A stretch of DNA of 64,000 bases, taken from positions 501,026 to 565,025 of the forward strand of contig NZ_CP042243.1 in assembly GCF_008152325.1 (NCBI RefSeq), given 5' to 3'. How positions within the stretch are numbered: the first letter of the stretch is position 1; every line of letters begins with the position of its first letter. The notes under the pieces are model-generated. The model was not told the DNA's origin. It searched no databases and saw only the letters and a program-made list of their open reading frames with translations. The stretch is from Crassaminicella thermophila. GTDB taxonomy: Bacteria; Bacillota; Clostridia; Peptostreptococcales; Thermotaleaceae. Positions 16,778-24,894 of this stretch are shown one piece after another. The position numbers were made by a program, and so were the translations under genes.

Positions 16778-17227
16778 CTACATAAACATATCTAACAACA
16801 TTCCTCGGATATCATCAAGTTTTTTTAATATAGAGATTCTATCAACTTCTTGCTTTAAAAAATCATGGGTTAGATCTGCAAGGGCTTTATCTACTTGTTT
16901 TACTTGTGAAAAAACACGATGGCGGCCTCGTCTATCTAAAAAATTGTCTTTTGAAAAAACATGAGAGTTTGTTACGACTACATTTAAAAATTCTTTCACT
17001 AGCTTTTTATATTCTGTTAAATCTTGTAGATATAATCTATCTCCAATTTTTTCTGACTTTTCAACAATCTTATCATACAACTTTTGTGCATGTTTTTTTA
17101 CCTCATCAGATTTTATCTTATCGAATTTTTCCAAGAAAGTATTTTTTAAGGTTAATTCTTTATTTTGATTAACTATAGCAGGGGGTTTTGGTGCATTTGG
17201 TCCTTGAATGGGACGTATAGTGTTCAA
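16778..17227 (-). CDS. yaaR: YaaR family protein (DUF327)
   Basis: 149 residues from TTG 17227. The frame opens at GTG 17251, but the sigma-D -10 box (17263-17269) predicts a transcript start near 17256, which rules that out. AAGGAAGTGA with 8-base spacing supports TTG 17227; GTG 17236 is the alternative. Sequence from VKKHAQKLYDKIVEKSEKIGDRLYLQDLTEYKKLVKEFL to the C-terminal ILKKLDDIRGMLLDMF fits DUF327, helical proteins of unknown role. Divergent sigma-D promoters shared with the next gene tie it to motility here. Confidence 0.88.
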   Translation of the reverse strand: MNTIRPIQGPNAPKPPAIVNQNKELTLKNTFLEKFDKIKSDEVKKHAQKLYDKIVEKSEKIGDRLYLQDLTEYKKLVKEFLNVVVTNSHVFSKDNFLDRRGRHRVFSQVKQVDKALADLTHDFLKQEVDRISILKKLDDIRGMLLDMFM

Positions 17228-17261
17228 AAAATTCACTTCCTTTCCTTCCACTCTTTTAAAT

Positions 17262-17289
17262 ATATCGGCAAGTTATTTAAAAATTTTTA
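17262..17289 (-). promoter_or_regulatory. Sigma-D promoter of yaaR
   Basis: On the minus strand: TAAA (17289-17286), 16 bases, GCCGATAT (17269-17262). It diverges from the sigma-D promoter at 17302-17329. Confidence 0.8.
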
Positions 17290-17301
17290 TAGGTATTATT
17301 T

Positions 17302-17329
17302 TAAAGAAAAATACAAAATTAGTCGATAA
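17302..17329 (+). promoter_or_regulatory. Sigma-D promoter of the DUF6240 gene
   Basis: TAAA (17302-17305), 16 bases, GTCGATAA (17322-17329). One mismatch in the -10. ATG follows 33 bases later. Confidence 0.75.
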
Positions 17330-17361
17330 ATACATATAAGAAAAAATAAGGTGGTAGAAGG

Positions 17362-19938
17362 ATGCATAGTTTAATGAATTTAAACTTTTTCAAAATAAAA
17401 AATATATATGGTAGTGTTGTAAAAAAGCCTTTTCAAATAAATGGTATTTTATTAGGAAAAGAAAAAAATACTGTACGGGTGGCTATTGGTAACTGTCGAA
17501 TTGTGGAAGCTGTATTGAAGGATAAGATACAAGAACGCATAGGGGATAAGGTTTCAATTGATAAATCTAAGATTATTTCTATGAGGATTTATGACCAATT
17601 AGAAAATGCAAAGCCAATAAAGCAAGATAAATATGAGGAAATGTTGAAATTTTATGGAGTTGATTTGACAGAACAATCTTTAGAAGCGGTAAAAGCACTA
17701 GAGAAATTTAATATTCCAGCAAGTAAGGAATCTATTGAATCTCTTATGGTTTCTAGGAGATATTTTGATGTTATAAAGGAACAATTAAATCATGATATGG
17801 CAATCAAGCTTATGGAAAAGAATGTAGACATAGAGCATGAATCTCTTCAAAAAGTAGCCAATGCTATAGAAGAAATCAGAGAAGAAAAGGAGAGTGCATC
17901 TCCTTGGAATTTTTTTAGTAGAAATAAGGAGATAACGACTGAAGAAGCAGAAAAAATAGCCAAAAAGGTTTATGGAAGTCCTATGGGAAAAGATATTACA
18001 GATATTATAAAAGCACTTCATAAAGAGGGAGTTAGTATTAATAAGAAAAATATTGAAAGAGTTTATGATATTTTTTATAAATTAGGCAAGCTAGATAGGA
18101 TGCAAGATGAATATTTTGCAGATGTATACAAACAAGAAATAGAACCTACAATCGAAAATCTTTATAATGTGAAGTATCATGTTAAGGAAGGTATGATTCC
18201 TAGTAAGTCACAGCTTTCACGTTTGGCAACAAACATTTATGAAGATCATAGTTTGAAATCTGGGAAGGTTTCAGATAAAACTTTAGAAATGATTAAAGAT
18301 AAAATAAGTGATCACTTAAAAGCTTTAGGGTTAGAAATTACTAAAGAGCATATAGAGTTAGCAAAAGTACTTATTAAAGCAGGAATTTCTTTGACAAAAG
18401 AAAATATAAATGCAGTTTTAAATATGAAAGATGCTTTGAAAGATCTAACGAAAGAATTAGATGTACAAAAAGCATGCAAAATGATTAGGGACGGATTTAA
18501 TATTGAAAAGCAAGATATCAGAAGGGTTATAAAGGTTTTAAATATATTTTATAAACAAGATTCAGGAATAAATGCTATAAGAATAGAAGATATGTCTTTT
18601 TCTGAAAAAATAATGAATCTTTCTAAAAAGACTTTTGATAAAGGAATAAATCGTATTGCAAATATAAATCAAATGCTTAGTAAAGTAAAGGCACTGAACT
18701 TTCAGCAAATTACTTTTCATATGACAAAGGGAATTCCGCTAAATCTTAGGCAAATAAGCAATACTTATGATCATTTAATGAATAATAATGCATCTAATAA
18801 AATGTTTCAATTGGAAGAACAAAAAATTATAAATTATTTAAAAGCAAATGAGGAAGATTTAAGATTAAAAGAAATTCCTAAAGGAGTAGCATTAGATGCA
18901 GGAAAAGCACTTGTAAGCAGTGGTTTACAGATAAGCATTGTGAATATACAGAAGGTTTTTGAAATATATGGACGATATAGCAGGATAAGAAAAAATTTAT
19001 CCCCTAAAATTATTATAGACAGTGTTAAAGAAGAAAAAGATTTAGAGAATATGGAGCTAGAAAAATTAGATGCCTATGTAAAGGAAAAGATGGCTGAGCA
19101 AGGGGAAAATGAAAGTGATTTTGATGATAATCATAAAATGAAGAATATAAAAAAAATGGTAGAGAATATATGTGAAGCAGGAAAGGAAAAAGATACTATC
19201 TTTCCTTTATTGTTGAAAAATAATATGCTATTTTCCTTAAAAGAAATAGAGGGTATTTATTTGTACCTTAAAAATCAACAGCAGTTAGGAAATAAAATTG
19301 GTGAAATGGTTCAGTTGATAGGTAAAGTAGATAATCCTAAGCTTCGTGAGGCTCTATTGAAGTTAAAGAAATTATCAAAAAAAATATCAGAAAAATTAAA
19401 AGAAGGAGAACTAACAGGGGACACGTCTTATGATGAATTACTTAAGCATATTGGAAATATGCAAAAGGATATGACATTTTCTGAGGATGAGACCTTTAAA
19501 GAACATATGAAAGAGCTACTAGATTCTTTAGAGATGCAAAGAAAGCTAAATCATAAAAACTTAACGGTACAATTTCCTGTGTTATTAGGAGAACAATTTA
19601 AAAATCTGCAAGTTTATATACAGGAAAGTAGTATTTTTAAAAAAGGAGCTTCAGAAAACTTAAGAACAGTTTTTATGAATTTAGATACAAATCATATAGG
19701 TCAAATAAATATGATGCTTGGTATAGAGAAAAATCAAGTAGATTTAACCATAGGGGTAAATGGATACGAGGAGAGAGACAAATTAATAAAAAAGCTTCCT
19801 TTTTTAGAAGAAATGCTTAAGGATATGGGATATGTGCTAAAGAAGGTATCCTTTGATTTAGAAGCAAGCAATCAACGAATTAAAGAAAAGGTTCATGAAA
19901 GTGAACAAAATTATTTTATTTTTGATTTGAAAATATAG
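17362..19938 (+). CDS. Large helical DUF6240-like protein with FliK-type C-terminus
   Basis: 858 residues without signal peptide or membrane segment. Residues 70-600 contain repeated helical blocks of the type (V/I)DLTEQSLEAV, VSINKKNIERVY, ISLTKENINAVL and FNIEKQDIRRVI, spaced roughly 60-100 residues apart, each starting with a short 'T/S-x-E/K-x-I' turn. Residues about 735-835 (LRTVFMNLDTNHIGQINMMLGIEKNQVDLTI) resemble the hook-length control C-domain, where an LG/I strand pair precedes a late L..LG helix. FliK itself measures hook length during export. Family label DUF6240 is from recall. Ribosome site AAGGTGGTAGAAGG precedes ATG 17362. A motility role is supported by the sigma-D promoter and by flaG-fliD downstream. 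Confidence 0.8.
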   Translation: MHSLMNLNFFKIKNIYGSVVKKPFQINGILLGKEKNTVRVAIGNCRIVEAVLKDKIQERIGDKVSIDKSKIISMRIYDQLENAKPIKQDKYEEMLKFYGVDLTEQSLEAVKALEKFNIPASKESIESLMVSRRYFDVIKEQLNHDMAIKLMEKNVDIEHESLQKVANAIEEIREEKESASPWNFFSRNKEITTEEAEKIAKKVYGSPMGKDITDIIKALHKEGVSINKKNIERVYDIFYKLGKLDRMQDEYFADVYKQEIEPTIENLYNVKYHVKEGMIPSKSQLSRLATNIYEDHSLKSGKVSDKTLEMIKDKISDHLKALGLEITKEHIELAKVLIKAGISLTKENINAVLNMKDALKDLTKELDVQKACKMIRDGFNIEKQDIRRVIKVLNIFYKQDSGINAIRIEDMSFSEKIMNLSKKTFDKGINRIANINQMLSKVKALNFQQITFHMTKGIPLNLRQISNTYDHLMNNNASNKMFQLEEQKIINYLKANEEDLRLKEIPKGVALDAGKALVSSGLQISIVNIQKVFEIYGRYSRIRKNLSPKIIIDSVKEEKDLENMELEKLDAYVKEKMAEQGENESDFDDNHKMKNIKKMVENICEAGKEKDTIFPLLLKNNMLFSLKEIEGIYLYLKNQQQLGNKIGEMVQLIGKVDNPKLREALLKLKKLSKKISEKLKEGELTGDTSYDELLKHIGNMQKDMTFSEDETFKEHMKELLDSLEMQRKLNHKNLTVQFPVLLGEQFKNLQVYIQESSIFKKGASENLRTVFMNLDTNHIGQINMMLGIEKNQVDLTIGVNGYEERDKLIKKLPFLEEMLKDMGYVLKKVSFDLEASNQRIKEKVHESEQNYFIFDLKI

Positions 19939-19952
19939 AAGGAGAAGTATTT

Positions 19953-20159
19953 ATGAAGAATGGACAGCTTTTAAATATGAACAAGCAATTCATAATTCGT
20001 GAAAAAGATATTCAAAAAGCATATTTTTTAGACAAAAATTTTGATAAAGAGTTAGAAGAGAAAAATAAGCAAAATGGATTAAGCAAAAATGTGCTTTCAG
20101 TAGATTTTTGCAAGGTAATAGGTAAAATATTGACTTTTGTGGAGGAAGCAGACCAATAA
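19953..20159 (+). CDS. Small unknown protein in the flagellar run
   Basis: 68 residues, mixed charge, no membrane segment, not recognised. It begins MKNGQLLNMNKQFIIREKDIQKAYFLDKNFDKELEEKN and ends VDFCKVIGKILTFVEEADQ. Start ATG 19953 has AGAAGGAG at 19937-19944 and follows the large gene by 14 bases, so the two are co-transcribed. A good ribosome site and tight spacing support a real gene. The partner could be the large helical protein or the export apparatus; that is a guess. Confidence 0.7.
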   Translation: MKNGQLLNMNKQFIIREKDIQKAYFLDKNFDKELEEKNKQNGLSKNVLSVDFCKVIGKILTFVEEADQ

Positions 20160-20183
20160 AAACAAAAAATAAATATTCTTATA

Positions 20184-20211
20184 TAAAGTACAATAAACTG
20201 ATTGCCGATAA
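20184..20211 (+). promoter_or_regulatory. Sigma-D promoter of flaG-fliD-fliS
   Basis: TAAA (20184-20187), 16 bases, GCCGATAA (20204-20211); ATG of flaG is 37 bases downstream. Confidence 0.88.
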
Positions 20212-20248
20212 AATAGGTATAAAATTGATTTAAGGATGGTGTTTACTT

Positions 20249-20605
20249 ATGAGAATCGATGGAATTAATATTATAGGAAATCAGTATCAAGGAGCGAATA
20301 ATTATGGAGGAGCAACTCAAACAGCTGAGAAAGAAGTGCAAATTAAAGACCCTAATCAGATAAGAAATGAGAACTTTCCTGGAGAGCAGCAGTTGATTGA
20401 AGCTATAGAAAAATCAAATGAAGATTTGAAGCTAGACAACACAAGATTACACTTTTCTATCCATGAAAAAACAAAACAAATCATAGTAAAGATTATTGAT
20501 AATAATACTGAAGAAACGATTAGAGAGATTCCATCAGAGAAAATATTAGATATGGTGGCAACAATGATGGAGAGAACAGGATTGTTTGTTGATAAAAAAG
20601 CGTAA
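20249..20605 (+). CDS. flaG: FlaG family flagellar protein
   Basis: 118 residues. The C-terminal half contains LHFSIHEKTKQIIVKIIDNNTEETIREIPSEKILDMVA, the signature block of FlaG/YvyC proteins (residues about 67-105). The N-terminal half is low in conservation as usual. FlaG affects filament length in several bacteria; mechanism is unclear. It leads the fliD-fliS group under its own sigma-D promoter. Start ATG 20249 follows AAGGATGG. Confidence 0.93.
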   Translation: MRIDGINIIGNQYQGANNYGGATQTAEKEVQIKDPNQIRNENFPGEQQLIEAIEKSNEDLKLDNTRLHFSIHEKTKQIIVKIIDNNTEETIREIPSEKILDMVATMMERTGLFVDKKA

Positions 20606-20639
20606 AGTGGTGGAAGGCTTTTAGGAAGGGGATGAGCAT

Positions 20640-22349
20640 ATGGATAGTATGCGTATTACAGGACTGGCTTCTGGTATGGATACAGAAAGTATGGTAAGGG
20701 ATTTAATGAAGGCAGAGCGTGTAAGAGTAGATAAATACTATCAGCAAAAGGAAATTGATAAATGGAAACAAGAACAGTATAATGATATAAATAAGGAACT
20801 TGCTAACTTTGTATTAGATGTATCTAAAGAGTTTGGTGTGAGTAGAAGAAGCTATGGTTCTATGATTTCTGATACATCATCTCTTAATTGGGTAAAGAAG
20901 GCTTCTAGCTCTGATGATACTATATTTACTGCAAATGCTACAGCTAAAGCTGTATCAGGGACACATAAAATAAAAGTAAAGCAGCTAGCAGAAGGGGTTA
21001 GTGTAGGTAGTAAGAGTGAAGTGTTAGCAGGTACAAGCAAAGCAACTTCTTCTACAAAGTTGTCTGAATTAGGAGTTAATGATGGTCTAATAACTTTTCA
21101 AATTAATGTAGATGGTACACAAAAAGATGTAACAGTCAATTTTTTAGCTACAGATACGATTGAAGACCTTGTAGACAAAATAAATAGTGCAACAACAGCT
21201 GATGGTGATGCTTTAGGAATACAAGCTAGCTTTGATGATACATCGGGAAGACTGTTTTTATCTACAAAAGAAACAGGAAATGCTTCGCAGATAAAAATTA
21301 CAAGTGACGCTGAAAATTTATTTACTGGAAACAGTAATAAGTTCAAATTACTTGACGAAAGTGATCAAGCAATTTTTACTATTGGTACAGCAGTAACTGG
21401 AAAAGATGCACAAATAGATTTTGATGGAGCAGTAGGTATTACTTATTCTTCAAACCAGTTTACAATCAATGGAATAGACATTAATCTAAATGCATTACCT
21501 ACAAATACAGATACAGAATATACTATAAAAGTAGAAACTGATGTAGATGGTGTATACAATAAAATAAAATCCTTTGTAGATAAATATAATGACCTTATTG
21601 ATAAACTAAATAAGAAAGTATCTGAAAAGCGTTATAGAGATTTCATGCCTTTAACAAAAGAGCAAAAAGAAGCAATGAATGAAGATGATATTAAGCTATG
21701 GGAAGAAAAAGCAAAGAGTGGTCTTTTAAAAAATGATGATATAATTACTCGTACAATTCAAAATATGAGAAATGGATTGTATGAGACTGTATATAAAGAT
21801 GGAGCAACAGAAGCATTAGGTGTATTTAGTCAATTATCTCAAATTGGTATTACTACAGGTGAATGGAAGGATAAAGGAAAATTAGTTATTAGTGATGACC
21901 CAGAAAAAGGCTTAAAAGCTGCTATAGAAAAGGATGTTGATGCTGTATTAGACCTTTTATTTAAACCATCTTCTATAACCAAAAGCGATAAAGACCTAAC
22001 AGCAGAAGAAAGAGAAACAAAGCGCAAGGAATCAGGTCTTTTAAACCGTTTATTTGATGATATTGTTACAGGAATGAAAGATATTGTAAACAAGTCTGGT
22101 ACAGGAGAAAATGCAGATTTATACAGGGATGTAAAAAGTAATATACTGATAGATTTTGTTACAAATATGGGTTCTATTAGTTATTTAGATAAAGATATAC
22201 TAAATGTTGAAAAAAGCATTACAAGAGAAGAAGACAGATTAGAAAAGATTGAAGATAATTATTGGCGTAAGTTTACAGCTATGGAAAAAGCATTGAGTGA
22301 AATGAATTCCCAAAGTGCATGGTTAATGAGTCAAGTTGGTGGAATGTAG
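20640..22349 (+). CDS. fliD: Flagellar filament capping protein FliD
   Basis: 569 residues. FliD_N begins MRITGLASGMDTESMVRDLMKAERVRVDKYYQQK. The FliD_C domain ends with a coiled coil (residues about 525-560, LNVEKSITREEDRLEKIEDNYWRKFTAMEKALSEMN). The protein forms the cap under which exported flagellin folds. The middle part contains the usual beta domains. AAGGGGATG precedes ATG 20640. fliS follows 24 bases later, the classical order flaG-fliD-fliS. Confidence 0.96.
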   Translation: MDSMRITGLASGMDTESMVRDLMKAERVRVDKYYQQKEIDKWKQEQYNDINKELANFVLDVSKEFGVSRRSYGSMISDTSSLNWVKKASSSDDTIFTANATAKAVSGTHKIKVKQLAEGVSVGSKSEVLAGTSKATSSTKLSELGVNDGLITFQINVDGTQKDVTVNFLATDTIEDLVDKINSATTADGDALGIQASFDDTSGRLFLSTKETGNASQIKITSDAENLFTGNSNKFKLLDESDQAIFTIGTAVTGKDAQIDFDGAVGITYSSNQFTINGIDINLNALPTNTDTEYTIKVETDVDGVYNKIKSFVDKYNDLIDKLNKKVSEKRYRDFMPLTKEQKEAMNEDDIKLWEEKAKSGLLKNDDIITRTIQNMRNGLYETVYKDGATEALGVFSQLSQIGITTGEWKDKGKLVISDDPEKGLKAAIEKDVDAVLDLLFKPSSITKSDKDLTAEERETKRKESGLLNRLFDDIVTGMKDIVNKSGTGENADLYRDVKSNILIDFVTNMGSISYLDKDILNVEKSITREEDRLEKIEDNYWRKFTAMEKALSEMNSQSAWLMSQVGGM

Positions 22350-22373
22350 AAACAAAAAGAGGAGTGGATAGAG

Positions 22374-22760
22374 ATGGCAATGCGCAATCCTTACGGTGGA
22401 TTGAATCAATACAAACAAAATAATATAATGACAGCTCCACCACAGGAGCTGACTTTGATGCTTTACAATGGTGCAGTGAAGTTTGTGAATCAAGCAATAC
22501 TTTTTATTGAACAAAAAAATATACAAAAATCCCATGAAGCTATCATAAGAGCAAATGATATTATTACAGAGTTGAATGCAACATTAGACATGAAATATGA
22601 AGTTTCAAAGGGATTAAGAGCAATATATGACTTTATATCTGAAAAATTGGTAGATGCAAATATAAAGAAAGATAAAGGAATCTTAGAAGAAGTATTACCA
22701 TTAATTACAGAACTGAGAGATACTTGGAAACAAGCGATGGAACTAGCAAAAAAGAGATAA
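22374..22760 (+). CDS. fliS: Flagellin export chaperone FliS
   Basis: 128 residues. Starts NPYGGLNQYKQNNIMTAPPQELTLMLYNGAVKF, which matches the FliS helix-1 region with the conserved ELTLMLYNGA block. The protein keeps flagellin unfolded in the cytoplasm for secretion and binds its C-terminus. AGAGGAGTGGA precedes ATG 22374. The gene sits 12 bases ahead of an FlgN-like chaperone gene. Confidence 0.96.
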   Translation: MAMRNPYGGLNQYKQNNIMTAPPQELTLMLYNGAVKFVNQAILFIEQKNIQKSHEAIIRANDIITELNATLDMKYEVSKGLRAIYDFISEKLVDANIKKDKGILEEVLPLITELRDTWKQAMELAKKR

Positions 22761-22772
22761 TGAGGCGATCTT

Positions 22773-23258
22773 ATGAATATAAAGGATACAATTGATTTAT
22801 TGATAGATATATCAAAGAAAAAAGAAACAGCTTTAAAAAAAATTTTGAACTTAACTATTATGCAAGAAGGCCTTATAAAAAACAATGATTTAGAAAAATT
22901 AGGAGATTTACTTAAAAAAAAGCAGTATTTAATTGAAAAGATTAACCAGATGGATATAGATTTTTTAAGCAATTATGGACGATTAAAAAAATCTTTAGGA
23001 ATTACTTCTATTGAAAATGTAAATGTAGAGGAATATCCTTCTTTAAAGGAATTAAAACTACATATTCAAAATATTATGAAAAGCCTTAGACAAATAGATG
23101 AGATTGATAAAAGAAACACAAAAAATTTACAGATAGATTTTGATAAAGTAAAAGAAGAATTAAAAAAAATAAAAGCAAAAAAACAAAGTTCAAAAATCGC
23201 TGCAAGCTACATGAAAAAATATGCTAGTGTACAAGGGGTATTTATTGATAAAAAATAA
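22773..23258 (+). CDS. FlgN/FliT-like flagellar export chaperone
   Basis: 161 residues, all helical. The N-terminal helix pair (residues 1-60) has the pattern L-K-K-K-x-L-I-E-K-I as in FlgN, and the C terminus SSKIAASYMKKYASVQGVFIDKK resembles the FlgN tail that ends near FID.K. FlgN escorts hook-filament junction proteins FlgK and FlgL; FliT escorts FliD. Position after fliS favours a FliT-like role, sequence character favours FlgN. It is the last gene of the flagellar block. The start ATG 22773 has GAGGCGATC upstream. Confidence 0.75.
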   Translation: MNIKDTIDLLIDISKKKETALKKILNLTIMQEGLIKNNDLEKLGDLLKKKQYLIEKINQMDIDFLSNYGRLKKSLGITSIENVNVEEYPSLKELKLHIQNIMKSLRQIDEIDKRNTKNLQIDFDKVKEELKKIKAKKQSSKIAASYMKKYASVQGVFIDKK

Positions 23259-23272
23259 ATAGTTATTAGATA

Positions 23273-23301
23273 TTGCTAAAATACTAAAAAACCTGTATAA
23301 T
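23273..23301 (+). promoter_or_regulatory. Promoter of the raiA RNA
   Basis: TTGCTA (23273-23278), 17 bases, TATAAT (23296-23301). Predicted start near 23308 agrees with the 5' strand of the closing stem. Confidence 0.75.
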
Positions 23302-23305
23302 TCTA

Positions 23306-23521
23306 TATGCATAGTTTAGGTCTGTGGTTGAAAGTCCATGCCAGTCGCAGGCAAAAGGACCCACGTAAGGTGGTTTTAAAAGCGAAACCACTGATCATGG
23401 TGCGGCTTAGATGTAAGACCTGCCAGAGTTATTCTGAGAGGGGCAGTAGTGATGGTAACCCCAGAGCGAAATTTCCAGCAGGCGAGTGTGGGGGCAAAAG
23501 ACCAGGTCAGCTAACTATGTA
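23306..23521 (+). ncRNA. raiA-type structured RNA
   Basis: About 215 bases of GC-richer, structured sequence in an AT-rich gap. The ends pair: CATAGTTTAG (23308-23317) with CTAACTATG (23511-23519). Blocks GGTCTGTGGTTGAAAGTCC and CCAGTCGCAGGCAAAAGG near the 5' end, and the late GGCAGTAGTGATGGTAACCCC segment, recall the raiA RNA motif described upstream of raiA genes in Firmicutes and Actinobacteria. The next protein gene is indeed raiA, about 700 bases away. A promoter precedes it and a terminator follows, so it is a separate transcript rather than a cis leader. Function of the family is not established to my knowledge. A 71-codon frame across it is spurious. Confidence 0.82.
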
Positions 23522-23532
23522 ATATTTACGAT

Positions 23533-23566
23533 ATCCTTGATACAAATGTATCGAGGATTTATTTTT
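23533..23566 (+). terminator. Terminator of the raiA RNA
   Basis: Stem ATCCTTGATAC / GTATCGAGGAT (one G-T pair), loop AAAT, then TTATTTTTT. Confidence 0.88.
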
Positions 23567-24082
23567 TGCTGATATAAAAAATAAGAATATTTTTTCATAA
23601 AACTACATATAATAATAAGATGTAAAAATATTCTGTCACTTAATCAAAAAAAATGAAATGCAAAAGTATGTCGAAAACGGAATAAAATAAGTATAAATGC
23701 ATGACAAATTAGTACATATATAGTCAAAAAAATACTTGTCCACTGGAAATACACAATCTTTTCCACAAAGAAAAAGGTTGAAAAATAGGTTATCAACAAT
23801 GTTATCCACATTATCAACAGAAAAACATTCAACATACTCCCATACTGTGGATAAACTGTGCAAATTAATAAATTTGCATAAAATAGATTCCATGAAAACC
23901 TATTTTTTTTAGAAAAATAAGGATAAAAGATGAAATGTTGAGAAAATTCTGTGGATAAAATGGTGGATACTGTTGAAAAGTTATAAGAAAAAAATATTTT
24001 GTTCCTTGTTTGAGAAGTATGATAGTGGGTAAAATAATAAATATAATACTTGTCCTAAAACTTATAATGAATTTTTAAAAAT
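23567..24082. other. Gene-free stretch with DnaA-box cluster
   Basis: No coding frame here has a credible start or codon use. The stretch is very AT-rich and contains six DnaA boxes between 23759 and 23958 and an 8-bp hairpin TGCAAATT/AATTTGCA (23859-23866, 23871-23878). A sigma-H-like promoter follows it. Confidence 0.75.
23759..23958. promoter_or_regulatory. DnaA-box cluster (three perfect, three near-perfect)
   Basis: Perfect TTATCCACA at 23802-23810; perfect inverse TGTGGATAA at 23846-23854 and 23950-23958. One-mismatch boxes: TTTTCCACA 23759-23767, TTATCAACA 23790-23798 and 23811-23819. Boxes at 23790, 23802 and 23811 are packed within 30 bases. This density in 200 bases is far above chance. 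The role could be DnaA titration, control of raiA, or a replication-linked site; none is proven. Confidence 0.8.
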
Positions 24083-24112
24083 AAAGGAAATATACAAAGG
24101 TATATCGAATAG
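24083..24112 (+). promoter_or_regulatory. Sigma-H-like promoter of raiA
   Basis: AAAGGAAAT with core AGGAAAT at 24085-24091, 12-base spacer, ATCGAAT at 24104-24110. This fits the sigma-H consensus (AGGAWWW, then GAAT). B. subtilis hpf also has a sigma-H promoter (established knowledge). Confidence 0.6.
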
Positions 24113-24205
24113 TAATATATTAATATAAAGACATAAAAGATCATTAAGTTTTGGGTTAAGTTTTAATAACTTACTCACTATATTTGCTGGAAGGAGCTGA
24201 AGTAT

Positions 24206-24733
24206 ATGATAGTTATTGTAAGTGGAAAAAATTTAGAAGTTACAGATGCTTTAAAGGACATGGTAAAAGCAAAATTAGAGAGGTTTGGAAAATATTTCAA
24301 GGAAGATACAGAGGCTCAAGCAACTTTAACAGTAGAAAAAAATAGGCAAATTATTGAGATTACCATTCCTATTAATGGTACTATTCTCAGAGCAGAAGAA
24401 GCCACAGAAGATATGTATACATCTGTAGATAAAGCTATAGACAAATTATACAAGCAGATTAGAAAGCATAAAACAAAACTACAAAAAAGATATAAAGGTC
24501 ATGATACCATTCGATTTGAAGATATACCTAATTTTAATGATGATAAGGATGAAGCAAAAATTGTAAAAACAAAGAGATTTCCAGTAAAACCTATGGATGC
24601 AGAAGAAGCAGTACTACAAATGGAGTTATTAGGACATAATTTTTACGTATTTACAAATAGTGATACAGATGATGTAAATGTGGTTTATAAAAGAAAAGAT
24701 GGAAATTATGGATTGATAGAACCAACCTTCTAA
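24206..24733 (+). CDS. raiA: Ribosome hibernation-promoting factor, long form
   Basis: 175 residues, the long HPF type that dimerises ribosomes to 100S alone. N-terminal S30AE domain (residues 1-100) begins MIVIVSGKNLEVTDALKDMV. A charged linker leads to the C-terminal dimerisation domain (residues about 118-175) with KRFPVKPMDAEEAVLQMELLGHNFYVFTN. Ribosome site GGAAGGAGCTGAAG precedes ATG 24206. A sigma-H-like promoter about 95 bases upstream suggests induction on leaving exponential growth. The DnaA-box cluster and raiA RNA precede it. Confidence 0.96.
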   Translation: MIVIVSGKNLEVTDALKDMVKAKLERFGKYFKEDTEAQATLTVEKNRQIIEITIPINGTILRAEEATEDMYTSVDKAIDKLYKQIRKHKTKLQKRYKGHDTIRFEDIPNFNDDKDEAKIVKTKRFPVKPMDAEEAVLQMELLGHNFYVFTNSDTDDVNVVYKRKDGNYGLIEPTF

Positions 24734-24742
24734 TAAGAATAA

Positions 24743-24766
24743 GGAGCAGCAAGGCTGCTCTTTTTT
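24743..24766 (+). terminator. Terminator of raiA
   Basis: GAGCAGC, AAG loop, GCTGCTC, then six T. Confidence 0.92.
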
Positions 24767-24894
24767 CTATGTCATTCTCTTATCTTTTTATATTTCTTTT
24801 TTTAGAATTTTTTAAAAAGAAAATAAAAAATAAGAGGAAAAAGGGGTATGAGAATCGAATCATAGTATAAATTGACTTCTAGGGAGTGGTGAAT

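Noticed and set aside
23307-23522. 71-codon frame across the raiA RNA
   Set aside because: Coincides exactly with a structured RNA and has no ribosome site.
23636-23893. Minus-strand frames over the DnaA-box region
   Set aside because: Cys/Phe/Ile-rich low-complexity products, no start signal; the region is better explained by DnaA boxes.
23759-23958. Chromosomal replication origin
   Set aside because: DnaA boxes are present, but dnaA/dnaN/gyrB genes are absent and no clear unwinding element layout was confirmed; listed only as a DnaA-box cluster.
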